Below are positions 23,933 through 31,813 of a stretch of DNA of 64,000 nt, piece after piece (the first letter of the stretch is position 1; each line of letters opens with the position of its first letter). Source of the stretch: Neisseria arctica (GTDB taxonomy: Bacteria; Pseudomonadota; Gammaproteobacteria; Burkholderiales; Neisseriaceae). The notes beneath the pieces are model-generated. The model made no database searches. It had not been told where the DNA came from and worked only from the letters and a program-made list of their open reading frames with translations. Position numbers and translations under genes: made by a program. The stretch is from positions 1,178,001-1,242,000 of the forward strand of contig NZ_CP091510.1 in assembly GCF_022870905.1 (NCBI RefSeq), written 5' to 3'.

Positions 23933-26425
23933 ATGTTGCGTTTAAATCCACTTTTATTAGTACCACAAATGGCTGAACTCGAGCAGCTCTTTTCCCAAAC
24001 AGGGGGAGATGCTGTCGAGGAAACCGCCATACGGGAGATGGAGCAGTTGCTTGTTTCTGCTTCGGAGCCTGCCAATTCGGAGCCTGCCAATGAGCCTATC
24101 ACGCAGGAAGTTTCCGACGATAGCAATGTCTATGATACGGAAGAAGAAAACGACAGCGATATGCCGCTGGTACAGTTTTTATCCGAATTCGGTGACAGCT
24201 TGTTTGATGCCGTTACCCGGCAGAACTTACCCATCTATCAAGGGCAAATACATCCTGAAACAGAGGCGGTGCTGGATGGTTTGTCCCGGCCGCTTTTTGC
24301 CGCCCAACGTGAAGTTGTACGGGCGGTCGTGCAGTTATTGGTGCATGAAAACAAACCTGCGGCCATCATCAATGCCGAGATGGGTACAGGTAAAACCATG
24401 ATGGCCATTGCAGCTGCAGCTGCGGCGCATCAGGCCGGTTATTACCGTACTTTGGTTATCAGTCCTCCGCACTTGGTTTACAAATGGCGACGCGAAATTC
24501 TGCAAACTATCCCGGATGCACGGGTGGTGATTTTGAATGGCGCGGATACTTTGTCCAAGTTGCTGAAAATCCGAGCTGTCGACCAAGAACCAACCGTTCC
24601 GGAGTTTTACATTATGGGGCGTGTGCGGATGCGTATGGGGTATCACTGGCGGCCTGCCTATGCGGTCAAACGCAAATGGGTGCCTGCCAGCGGTTCTTTT
24701 TCCGGTTACGCAGTCGATCAGTTTTGCTGCCCGAAGTGCGGTAGCGAAATTCGGACCGAAGAGAATAAGCCTTATGCCAACAAGCACTCTTTAGAAAGTG
24801 CGCTGGCCAAGAAACGGAGCTACTGCAAACGCGAAAAGTGTAAGGAGCCGCTGTGGACCTTGTGCCATAAAAACCAAAATAGCGGGAATATTGCCATGCC
24901 TACGGTCTATGAGCGCGTAATGAAAACGATTACGTCGCTGCCGGGTATCGGTCCTAAAACCGCTCAAAAAGTCATCTCGTTATACGGTGAGGAGTTCTTG
25001 GCCAAATTGTTGGAAAACAATATCCAAGCATTTGCCAATCTGATGGATGAAAACGGTGATTTTTTGTTTAACGACCGTCAAGCTACCCGCTTAGACCGGG
25101 CTTTAGGCAATACCGAGTTTAGTCTTGGTCGGGGCAGTTACCAACCGACGGAATTTATCAAACGCTATCTGCCTAAGAACTTTTTTGGGCTGATGGTGGT
25201 GGATGAAGGACACGAGTACAAAAACTACGGTACCGCCCAAGGGCAGGCAATGGGTGTATTGGCGCGCTGTGCGCAAAAAACACTTTGCCTAACCGGTACG
25301 CTGATGGGCGGTTACGCCGATGACCTGTTTTATCTGCTATGGCGTTTGTGGCCGCAAATGATGATTGAGGACGGTTTTGTTTATAACAAAGGCAATACGC
25401 TCGGCACTGCCGGGATGGCCTTTATGAAGCAGCACGGTGTCCTTAAAGAAGTAGTACGTCATTTGGGCAATGAATATAGCAACGGGTCTTTCAGCTCTTC
25501 CCGAGCCGAACGGTCGCAAGTGAAAACATCCAAAGCACCGGGGTTTTCGCCGTTGGGCATTATGCGCTATGTGTTACCCATAACCGTATTTTTAAAACTG
25601 CGGGAATTGGGTGAAGGCGTGTTACCCGCTTATCAGGAAGTGTTTCGGCCTATCGAGATGACGGAGACGCAGCGGACTGTTTACAAGACTTTCCAAGACA
25701 CTCTTAAAAACTATCTGAGACAGGCTCTGAGAAAGCGTGACAATACCCTGACAGGGGTTGTACTCAACGCCTTACTGGCATGGCCTGATTGCTGTGACAA
25801 AGAGCAAGAGGTCTATTGGCGGTCAGAGGGTAAAACGTTGGTTCATACCGAATCACAATTCGGAGCGGATGAACTTTCGCCCAAAGAAGCCGATATGCTG
25901 CAGGTGGTCAAAGAGAACCTTGCCAGAGGAAGAAAATGCTTGGTTTATACGGTTTACAGCGATACCCGTGATACGACTGCCCGTCTGAAGCATCTGCTTA
26001 AAATCAATGGTGTGAAAGCGGCGGTTATGAAAGCATCAGTCAAAGCAGACGAACGCGAGGACTGGGTAGCGGATCGCTTAACCGAAGGTGTCCAAGTCAT
26101 TATCTGTAATCCGGAGCTGGTAAAAACCGGGCTTGATTTACTGGAGTTCCCGACTATTTACTTCATGCAAACCGGGTATAACGTCTATACCTTGATGCAA
26201 GCGGCCAGACGCTCTTGGCGTATTGGCCAGCGTGAGGACGTTGAAGTGTATTTCGCCGGCTATACGGACACCGCCCAACAAATCTGTCTTGAGTTGATGG
26301 GTAAAAAAATCGCCGTTACACAATCGACATCCGGAGATATGCCGGACACGGGGCTGGACATCCTCAACCAATCCGAAGATTCAATCGAGGTTGAGTTGGC
26401 CAAACGCCTTGTCGACAAGCACTAG
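23933..26425 (+). CDS. large SNF2-type DNA helicase/translocase with inserted zinc and HhH motifs
   Basis: 830 aa. Walker A EMGTGKTMMA near residue 150, motif II VVDEGHEYKN near 422, and motif VI QAARRSWRIGQ near 755 are SNF2-type. Between the first two motifs are a cysteine cluster (CCPKCGSE then CKREKCKEPLWTLC) and a helix-hairpin-helix (LPGIGPKTAQKVI, about 337), which point to DNA binding. The N-terminal 100 residues are acidic. Similar proteins lie in ICEs and plasmids next to the DUF6094-type methylase found two genes on, so I infer a shared DNA-processing or anti-restriction role. Largest gene of the cassette array. Confidence 0.82.
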   Translation: MLRLNPLLLVPQMAELEQLFSQTGGDAVEETAIREMEQLLVSASEPANSEPANEPITQEVSDDSNVYDTEEENDSDMPLVQFLSEFGDSLFDAVTRQNLPIYQGQIHPETEAVLDGLSRPLFAAQREVVRAVVQLLVHENKPAAIINAEMGTGKTMMAIAAAAAAHQAGYYRTLVISPPHLVYKWRREILQTIPDARVVILNGADTLSKLLKIRAVDQEPTVPEFYIMGRVRMRMGYHWRPAYAVKRKWVPASGSFSGYAVDQFCCPKCGSEIRTEENKPYANKHSLESALAKKRSYCKREKCKEPLWTLCHKNQNSGNIAMPTVYERVMKTITSLPGIGPKTAQKVISLYGEEFLAKLLENNIQAFANLMDENGDFLFNDRQATRLDRALGNTEFSLGRGSYQPTEFIKRYLPKNFFGLMVVDEGHEYKNYGTAQGQAMGVLARCAQKTLCLTGTLMGGYADDLFYLLWRLWPQMMIEDGFVYNKGNTLGTAGMAFMKQHGVLKEVVRHLGNEYSNGSFSSSRAERSQVKTSKAPGFSPLGIMRYVLPITVFLKLRELGEGVLPAYQEVFRPIEMTETQRTVYKTFQDTLKNYLRQALRKRDNTLTGVVLNALLAWPDCCDKEQEVYWRSEGKTLVHTESQFGADELSPKEADMLQVVKENLARGRKCLVYTVYSDTRDTTARLKHLLKINGVKAAVMKASVKADEREDWVADRLTEGVQVIICNPELVKTGLDLLEFPTIYFMQTGYNVYTLMQAARRSWRIGQREDVEVYFAGYTDTAQQICLELMGKKIAVTQSTSGDMPDTGLDILNQSEDSIEVELAKRLVDKH

Positions 26426-26585
26426 GACTTGCCTAAGTCCCCTAACCTGCTCTCGAGCAGGTTTTTTCAGACCGTCTTGGTTGAGGCGGCCTGAAAAAGC
26501 CTGTTTTAACGCCGACAGTCGTTCCACTGTCTTGACGTTGCCGTTAACCATCGTCAGCCGCATTCGTGCGGTACGGCTCTTTTTC
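26424..26585 (+). repeat. intergenic terminator repeat, copy 6
   Basis: Same as copy 5, starting GGACTTGCCTAAGTCC and ending CCGCATTCGTGCGG with CTTTTT; overlaps the helicase stop. Confidence 0.9.
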
Positions 26586-26639
26586 AAGCGGTGCCTCACG
26601 GCACTATTTATCAACCCTACGGCGAAAGGAATTTGTCTG

Positions 26640-26858
26640 ATGCAGTATAGTAAAAACAAAGATTTTCGTTCTTACATCCGTAGTTTGGTGGACAGCGGCC
26701 AATGGATATATTTAAACCCCAAAGGCAAGCACGGCGTCCTCAAACACATTCCTAGCGGTCGCAAAATACCGGTTCCGGGAACCCCCGGAAAATGCCGACG
26801 TAGTTTGCATAACTTTAAAGCGATGGTACGCAATACAGAGCGCATCGTTCTTCAATAA
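26640..26858 (+). CDS. HicA-like small protein
   Basis: 72 aa. SYIRSLVDSGQWIYLNPKGK followed by HGVLKHIPSGRKIPVPGTP and RRSLHNFKAM has the small dsRBD-like pattern of HicA toxins, including a His in the KxGxH position. No HicB-like gene is adjacent; the next gene is a methylase-like protein. It could be an orphan or a structural relative with another role. GAAAGGA precedes the ATG; the usual hairpin leader is reduced to AACCC plus a short spacer. Confidence 0.55.
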   Translation: MQYSKNKDFRSYIRSLVDSGQWIYLNPKGKHGVLKHIPSGRKIPVPGTPGKCRRSLHNFKAMVRNTERIVLQ

Positions 26859-26872
26859 TTTTCGGCTTGGCC

Positions 26873-26929
26873 GAACCCTGCGGGGACTTGCCCGCCGGGA
26901 AAGTCTCCGCTTTTTACAGGAGACTACCC
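26873..26929 (+). promoter_or_regulatory. structured leader
   Basis: AACCC, arm GGGGACTT, inner CCCGCCGGG, arm AAGTCTCCGC, T5, then GGAGACTACCC and ATG. AGTCTCC pairs perfectly with GGAGACT. Confidence 0.75.
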
Positions 26930-28042
26930 ATGAAAAACCATCTTATGCACCCCCGTGCAGCCAATAACTACCGGAGTAACGGTTATTTTCCAACCGATAC
27001 CGGTACCTTAGAAGCGATTGCAGCAAAACTTGAAGTACCGGCTCCCGGTACGGTGATTCGGGCATTTGATCCGTGCTGCGGCGAAGGCCATGCACTCGCT
27101 TATTTGGCCGAACACCTGACACAGTCGGGAGCCGAATGCCAAAGCTTTGGTGTGGAGCTGGATCATAACCGGGCCGAAGCGGCCCAAGACCGTTTAAGCC
27201 ATACTATCCGTGCCGATATTGAGAACTGTATTTTGCAGGCATCAGCGGTCGGATTACTGTTTCTCAATCCCCCTTACGGTTTTACGGCCAAAGACCAGCT
27301 GTCCAACCAACGTACAAAACGCTTGGAAGAGATTTTCTTTGACAAGACTTTTGGGACGTTGCAGGCAGGCGGCGTATTGGTGCTGATAGTGCCTGAAGCG
27401 GCTTTGACGGAGCATCTGACCCGAGACATTGCTACGTCGTGTACCGATGTCCGGATTTTCAGGGCCGCCGTCGATACCTACCGCCAATACGTCATTATCG
27501 GCATTCGCCCGAAAAACAAAGCCACCATCGGCAAGAAACTGGCGGACAGCCAGCAACGCTTATTGATGGATTATCAATCGGCACCGGATTGCGACTCGGC
27601 AGATACGTTCCGTTACCGAATACCGCCGGTTCCGGGCAAGGTATTCCGGCCGATGAGTTTCGTACTGGAACAGGACGTACTGGATAAAGAGCTGAAGCAG
27701 CAACACAGCCGTACCTTGTGGCCGCACTTCGGCCGCTTTTTCGGTGCGGTTGCCGCTGCAGCTAACAGCCGGCGGCCGTTGTGTGAGCTTGGCCAGTGGC
27801 ACGCTGCCTTGGCATTGGCCGCAGGTCAAGTACACGGTATCGTCACCTCTGAAAATGGCCGTAGGCTGTTGGTGAAAGGTTCTACCCACAAAACCAAGGT
27901 CAACACGAAAATGGAAGAGTACGATAACAACGGACGGCTGGTCGTCACCATGACGGCTCTTGATCGCTTCGTACCCAGTATCCGGGCCATAGACCTGACA
28001 CAAAATACGCCCGATTTCGGGCGTGTTCTGACTATCAAGTAA
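26930..28042 (+). CDS. DUF6094-type adenine-methyltransferase-like protein
   Basis: 370 aa. The SAM-binding motif AFDPCCGEGHALAYL (about 45-60) and catalytic NPPYG (113-117) are those of N6-adenine methyltransferases; a long C-terminal domain follows. It resembles the DUF6094 proteins of ICEs. It may methylate element DNA or protect it, or lack activity. It follows the SNF2-type helicase and a HicA-like gene. Start 26930 follows GGAG by 7 bases. Confidence 0.78.
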   Translation: MKNHLMHPRAANNYRSNGYFPTDTGTLEAIAAKLEVPAPGTVIRAFDPCCGEGHALAYLAEHLTQSGAECQSFGVELDHNRAEAAQDRLSHTIRADIENCILQASAVGLLFLNPPYGFTAKDQLSNQRTKRLEEIFFDKTFGTLQAGGVLVLIVPEAALTEHLTRDIATSCTDVRIFRAAVDTYRQYVIIGIRPKNKATIGKKLADSQQRLLMDYQSAPDCDSADTFRYRIPPVPGKVFRPMSFVLEQDVLDKELKQQHSRTLWPHFGRFFGAVAAAANSRRPLCELGQWHAALALAAGQVHGIVTSENGRRLLVKGSTHKTKVNTKMEEYDNNGRLVVTMTALDRFVPSIRAIDLTQNTPDFGRVLTIK

Positions 28043-28116
28043 GTTTTGTTGCCGTTAGAAATGTACGGCCGGATTCCTCCGGCGGTCTTTCTCTTAATCT
28101 TAAAAATTATGTTTTC

Positions 28117-28172
28117 ACCCTGCCGGGTTATATCCCGCAGGGGTATGCCCGGCTTTTTTTAAGGACATACCC
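28117..28172 (+). promoter_or_regulatory. structured leader
   Basis: ACCC, stem GCCGGG/CCCGGC enclosing TTATATCCCGCAGGGGTAT, T7, then AGGACATACCC and ATG. GGGTATGCCC pairs with GGACATACCC at 9 of 10. Confidence 0.7.
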
Positions 28173-28484
28173 ATGAAGCATACACAATTGAAATCAGCCC
28201 TGTTTAAAACGGGTACCGTTGTCATGACCCGCAGCGTGGCCGATTGGATGGAAACATTGCCTGTAACCATTCGGCAATATTTGCCTGCAGTTTTATTGGC
28301 GGCCCACACACGCGGCGTTTGGGACAGCTTGACACCCAATGATGCGGCAGCCAACCGTGCCGCACTCAAGTCCGGGGAGGAAGAACGCATCATGTCGGTG
28401 TATTCCATTTTGGATCAGAAAATTTGGATTATCACGGAATGGGATAGAAGCCTTACCACCATACTTTTCCCAAGTGATTATTGA
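28173..28484 (+). CDS. small cassette protein of unknown function
   Basis: 103 aa. TGTVVMTRSVADWMETLP and LPAVLLAAHTRGVWDSL, then SVYSILDQKIWIITEWDRS. I recognise the general look of a plasmid/ICE family with 'hTrGvW' but no function. Soluble. Starts after its leader with AGGA upstream. Confidence 0.55.
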   Translation: MKHTQLKSALFKTGTVVMTRSVADWMETLPVTIRQYLPAVLLAAHTRGVWDSLTPNDAAANRAALKSGEEERIMSVYSILDQKIWIITEWDRSLTTILFPSDY

Positions 28485-28494
28485 TTGCCGTTTT

Positions 28495-28660
28495 ACCTGC
28501 TCTCGAGCAGGTTTTTTAGCTGCGCTGAAACTCGCCGGGCTTGTTTTCAGACGGTCCCGGCGCAGCCAAAAAGCCTGTTTTAACGCCGACAGTCGTCCTA
28601 CTGTCTCCGACGTTGCCGTTAACCATCGTCAGCCGCATTCGTGCGGTACGGCTCTTTTAT
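28495..28660 (+). repeat. intergenic terminator repeat, copy 7
   Basis: CCTGCTCTCGAGCAGG with T6, GCTGCGC/GCGCAGC arms around a TTTTCAGACGG uptake-like element, GACAGTCGTCCTACTGTC and CCGCATTCGTGCGG with CTTTT. Same subtype as copy 4. Confidence 0.88.
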
Positions 28661-28719
28661 CAACCCTCGCGGGCAATACACCCGCAGGTGTATTGCCATG
28701 CTTTTTTTGGAGATACACC
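28661..28719 (+). promoter_or_regulatory. structured leader with perfect 11-bp stem
   Basis: AACCC, arm GGCAATACACC (28672-28682), loop CGCA, arm GGTGTATTGCC (28687-28697), T7, then GGAGATACACC and ATG. The 3' arm pairs with the ribosome-binding segment at 10 of 11. Confidence 0.8.
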
Positions 28720-28986
28720 ATGACTACGTTTCGAGATACCTACAATAAGTACAGCGACCCCGGCCACGGTTGGCTGGAGGTACCCATTGCAGAGCTGCAC
28801 GCCTTGGGCATCTACAAGCAAATCAGCGGATATTCCTACCGTAACGGGCAGTTTGCCTACCTTGAGGAAGATTGTGATCTGCATTTGTTCAGAGTAGCAA
28901 AACAGGAACAGCAAGGCATTGCGATTAAATACATTCAACACTTCAGTGATGTATTGCCAATACGCCATTACTGCAGTTTTCACTAA
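28720..28986 (+). CDS. small ICE/plasmid cargo protein with DPGHGWLEV motif
   Basis: 88 aa. SDPGHGWLEVPIAELHALG and YRNGQFAYLEEDCDLHLF match a widespread small uncharacterised family of plasmids and ICEs that I know only by these motifs. Soluble, no signal. Function unknown. Confidence 0.65.
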   Translation: MTTFRDTYNKYSDPGHGWLEVPIAELHALGIYKQISGYSYRNGQFAYLEEDCDLHLFRVAKQEQQGIAIKYIQHFSDVLPIRHYCSFH

Positions 28987-28989
28987 ATC

Positions 28990-29035
28990 TTAACCCCGGG
29001 CATCTTCCAAGATGCCCTCTTTTGGGAGGCTAACC
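28990..29035 (+). promoter_or_regulatory. leader hairpin
   Basis: AACCCC, GGGCATCTT/AAGATGCCC hairpin with a minimal loop, CTCTTTT, then GGGAGGCTAACC and ATG. Short version of the leader. Confidence 0.6.
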
Positions 29036-29572
29036 ATGCAACATTATGTTGTTTTGATTAATCCTGCACTCGAACAAGCCAAACGTGTGGCTGAATGCTT
29101 GGCTGACGTTGTATTCCGTTACCGGTGCGATCATAGCTTGGCTGAGGAAATTCATGCGTTCTTATTGGCCAACAGCAAACCGGCTGACGCTGTTACCGAA
29201 ATTATGCCGTTGGGTGATTTCATGCGGAATTTGAATCACTCTGCTCCGTTATCTTTCGTTGCACATGTGGCATGGGCGACAACCGAGCTGGAAGATGATA
29301 ATGGCGGTTCTTTGGAGGATATTTGCTACCTGTTAAAAGGTAGCGGATGGAACATGAACAATATCGACATGCTTATCTACGATTTAACAACGGCAGATAC
29401 CGCATGGCTGTATGCACGTCATGAATCGGAAATTATCCAATGGTTGACTGACAGCGGCCAAGATATTTTCAATTTCGGTTACGGCCTGCAGGACGTATTT
29501 ACGAAACACGAAAAATTCTTGTTTGAAATTGTTTGCCGTTGGGCAGTTTTTCGGGTTAAACGTTCGCTTTAA
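29036..29572 (+). CDS. cargo protein of unknown function, paralogue of the 976 gene
   Basis: 178 aa. Its C-terminus (WLYARHESEIIQWLTDSGQD, CRWAVFRVKRSL) aligns with the minus-strand protein at 976-1740, and LEDICYLLKGSGWN matches YDDIAYLLKDVEYG there. About 76 residues shorter at the N-terminus. Lies directly before two DUF1281-type genes, the same neighbourhood as its paralogue. Function unknown. Confidence 0.62.
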   Translation: MQHYVVLINPALEQAKRVAECLADVVFRYRCDHSLAEEIHAFLLANSKPADAVTEIMPLGDFMRNLNHSAPLSFVAHVAWATTELEDDNGGSLEDICYLLKGSGWNMNNIDMLIYDLTTADTAWLYARHESEIIQWLTDSGQDIFNFGYGLQDVFTKHEKFLFEIVCRWAVFRVKRSL

Positions 29573-29616
29573 GAATTTAAAACACGCTTAAAAAAGAATG
29601 TTATATAATTAAACCC

Positions 29617-29700
29617 ACACAGCCTGCGGACTGTTTTCCGCAATAGGATGATGCCGCTGATTATCCGGCTACACTCGTGTAGCTGCGGCGTTTTCAACAT
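29617..29700 (+). repeat. diverged trace of the intergenic repeat
   Basis: CCTGCGGACTGTTTTCCGCA and GCCGCTGATTATCCGGCTACACTCGTGTAGC-type hairpins keep the layout of the repeat 3' half, with low sequence identity. Weak assignment. Confidence 0.35.
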
Positions 29701-29724
29701 CTTCGTGCATCTGCACTTTCATAA

Positions 29725-29788
29725 AACCCTATTGGGGATACCAATCCCCAAAGGGGCATGGTATCCCTTATTTTTTAAGGAGATTATC
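29725..29788 (+). promoter_or_regulatory. structured leader
   Basis: AACCC, arm GGGGATACC, inner CCCCAAAGGGG, arm GGTATCCC, TTATTTTTT, then AAGGAGATTATC and ATG. Confidence 0.7.
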
Positions 29789-30274
29789 ATGTCGAATCAT
29801 GTATTGCACAATATAACCGTTCGCGGTTCTGCCTCTTCAGTATCAGCACTCAAAGCAGCATTGTTCAAAGCCGGAATACCGGAACGCGATGCCGGTGGCC
29901 ATGGATTGATTGTCGATTTCAACGGCATCATACCGGAGCCTAAAAATTTGAGCGGCCAAGATTCTGAAGCATGGCGCATCAACAATTGGGGAACCAACAA
30001 CCCCTTTAATCAAATTATTCACCGGTTAGATGAAACAGAACTGCATTTTGAGTTCTGCACCACTTGTGAATCACCTAATGCCGTATTTCAGGCTATTAGT
30101 GACCGATTCCCCGAGTTGGAACTTGACATAGGTTTTATAGACGCCTGCGGCTGGTTTGCCGGTATCTATACAAAAAAACCGAGTCAGCCGGGTCAGCCGA
30201 ACCATCTGCTGATCCGTGCGGATTATGATCATGAGTCAACCATGCCGGTAATTGAGCGTTACTTTAATCAGTAA
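29789..30274 (+). CDS. short DUF1281-related protein
   Basis: 161 aa beginning MSNHVLHNITVRGSASSV. N-terminal ferredoxin-like pattern LIVDFNGIIPEPKNL and C-terminal DACGWFAGIYT match the larger DUF1281-type proteins at 71 and 30437, but the central insert with the NWGTKWN motif is reduced to NNWGTNNPFN. Either a compact member or a partner of the next gene. Function unknown. Confidence 0.65.
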   Translation: MSNHVLHNITVRGSASSVSALKAALFKAGIPERDAGGHGLIVDFNGIIPEPKNLSGQDSEAWRINNWGTNNPFNQIIHRLDETELHFEFCTTCESPNAVFQAISDRFPELELDIGFIDACGWFAGIYTKKPSQPGQPNHLLIRADYDHESTMPVIERYFNQ

Positions 30275-30376
30275 CACTTTTTTGGGTATTGCCGTGAACC
30301 GTTACCCGAGCTGCAGCAATGCAGCTACGGCATTTCTCTAAACCTGCCCGTGTCCTTGTGTCCGGGCATTTTTTTT

Positions 30377-30436
30377 AACCCCGTGGGGAAATGTTTCCCC
30401 TAGGGGAAACTGCTCCCCGTTTTAAGGAGCATTACT
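30377..30436 (+). promoter_or_regulatory. structured leader
   Basis: AACCCC, hairpin GGGGAAA-TG-TTTCCCC, second G-run/C-run GGGGAAACTGCTCCCC, GTTTT, then AAGGAGCATTACT and ATG. TGCTCC pairs with GGAGCA. Confidence 0.65.
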
Positions 30437-31198
30437 ATGCCTAATCATGTTACCAATAAAATCAGCGCAAGCGGCCCTGCTGATGTTGTAGCCAAACTTA
30501 AAGCCATGCTGCTGCGGCCGGTCGACCCGGAAAAGGATGAGCCGACCGAGTCCGGATTAGTGGTGGACTTTAATCTCTTCTTCCCTATGCCGGAAAGTTT
30601 GGGTATTGGGGACAGCCCGCAAACCGTTACCCTTTTAACGTTGCCGAAAAACAGTTTGTTAAAAGAACATGAAGACAGATTTGACAAACACTTCTTTTGG
30701 CCGACTTTACTGAAAAGTTGTGTTGAATTTAAGGATAAAGCCGGCAATGGAATTGACTGGGACAGCCTCACGGTGCAAGCGATTATTGATCTGCTGGAAC
30801 AGTATCCTGACTTTGCCAAAACCTGCAACCTAAATATTGAATTGGGGCGGGCTTGTATCCAAAACCTGCAACGTTATGGATATACCAATTGGTATTGGTG
30901 GAGAATGGCAAACTGGGGTACCAAATGGAACGCCTATCATCAGTATGTCGATGTAAGCGATACAGAGTTATATATCACTTTTGATACTGCATGGTCTCTG
31001 CCGGAGCCAATCTACCGGGAAATTGCGAAACTTTTCCCGGAGTTGAAGATGGAGGTGCTTTATATTGACGAAGGTTGCTTTTTTGCAGGTACTTATGTTT
31101 TGTCCGGTGGATGCTTGAATGATCATCAGTGTTCGGATGATGAGTTCAAGCAGTTTGCAGAAACCCATTTCGGTTGGAGTTTTGAAGAAGAGGAGTAA
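30437..31198 (+). CDS. DUF1281-type (YubB ferredoxin-like) cargo protein
   Basis: 253 aa starting MPNHVTNKISASGPADVV. Contains the family motif NWGTKWNAYHQY, ITFDTAWSLPEP, YIDEGCFFAGTY and the end HFGWSFEEEE, all shared with the 71-826 protein. Last of the leader-bearing cassette genes. Function unknown. Confidence 0.78.
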   Translation: MPNHVTNKISASGPADVVAKLKAMLLRPVDPEKDEPTESGLVVDFNLFFPMPESLGIGDSPQTVTLLTLPKNSLLKEHEDRFDKHFFWPTLLKSCVEFKDKAGNGIDWDSLTVQAIIDLLEQYPDFAKTCNLNIELGRACIQNLQRYGYTNWYWWRMANWGTKWNAYHQYVDVSDTELYITFDTAWSLPEPIYREIAKLFPELKMEVLYIDEGCFFAGTYVLSGGCLNDHQCSDDEFKQFAETHFGWSFEEEE

Positions 31199-31227
31199 CT
31201 TAAACATCTTCTGCTAACCACTGTTCT

Positions 31228-31259
31228 ACGGAGGCACCCTACGGGGTACCTCCGTTTTT
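31228..31259 (+). terminator. intrinsic terminator / leader hairpin
   Basis: ACGGAGG-C-ACCC-TACG-GGGT-A-CCTCCGT followed by T5. Ends the DUF1281 gene and precedes the next one. Confidence 0.8.
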
Positions 31260-31276
31260 GAATAAATGGAGTTTAT

Positions 31277-31726
31277 ATGGAATCTGAATTACAACCGCTT
31301 AAATTGATTGAGCCTTGTAGTGGAGAGCTTGCTTTACAGCTGGTATTGCCGCCTGAATGTGATGATTTGGATATGGTATCTTGTAACAATGAGTATGATT
31401 TTACTGTTCCGGACTTGGAAATCACACTCTGCTTACCCTCCCTGATTACAGCTCTAAACGTTTTACACCAATACCCCGATGTCCTGCATCATGTAAGTTC
31501 AAAATGCAGTGTTAGTTCAAAAGGATTTGAAGGGAAAATTAGCTGTGAGTACCTTCAAATTTATGCTAACAACTTTCAAGGTTGCTGGTATTATTCGTTC
31601 TTCTTAAATTTCAGCAACGACTGGAGCAGTTCTGTTTACTTTTTCGATTTGAGCATCTACCTTTTTGATTTTTTAAAAGGTTATGATGATATTGTAAGCA
31701 AATTGGAACAGTTAGAAATGACATAA
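31277..31726 (+). CDS. protein of unknown function
   Basis: 149 aa, acidic, aromatic-rich in the C-terminal half (FQGCWYYSFFLNFSNDW). Possibly related to small DUF families of immunity type, but not recognised. TGGAG lies 8 bases before the ATG. A strong terminator follows, which marks the end of the plus-strand array. Confidence 0.5.
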   Translation: MESELQPLKLIEPCSGELALQLVLPPECDDLDMVSCNNEYDFTVPDLEITLCLPSLITALNVLHQYPDVLHHVSSKCSVSSKGFEGKISCEYLQIYANNFQGCWYYSFFLNFSNDWSSSVYFFDLSIYLFDFLKGYDDIVSKLEQLEMT

Positions 31727-31728
31727 TA

Positions 31729-31767
31729 AAAAAACCGCTTGGGAGTTATCTCAGGCGGTTTTTTTAT
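31729..31767. terminator. bidirectional-looking terminator
   Basis: AAAAAAACCGC...GCGGTTTTTTT with an inner TGGGA/TCTCA pairing; A-run before and T-run after, so it can stop the plus-strand array and the convergent minus-strand pair. Confidence 0.85.
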
Positions 31768-31813
31768 AGCTTTAGGCGGGGGTCTGCTTCAGTGCTACCC
31801 ATACCCATAAAAT

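Noticed and set aside
21166..28720. Repeated short frames with NADSRSTVSDAAVNHRQPHS in several intergenic regions
   Set aside because: They are translations of the intergenic terminator repeat; they have no SD, and the hairpins explain the conservation.
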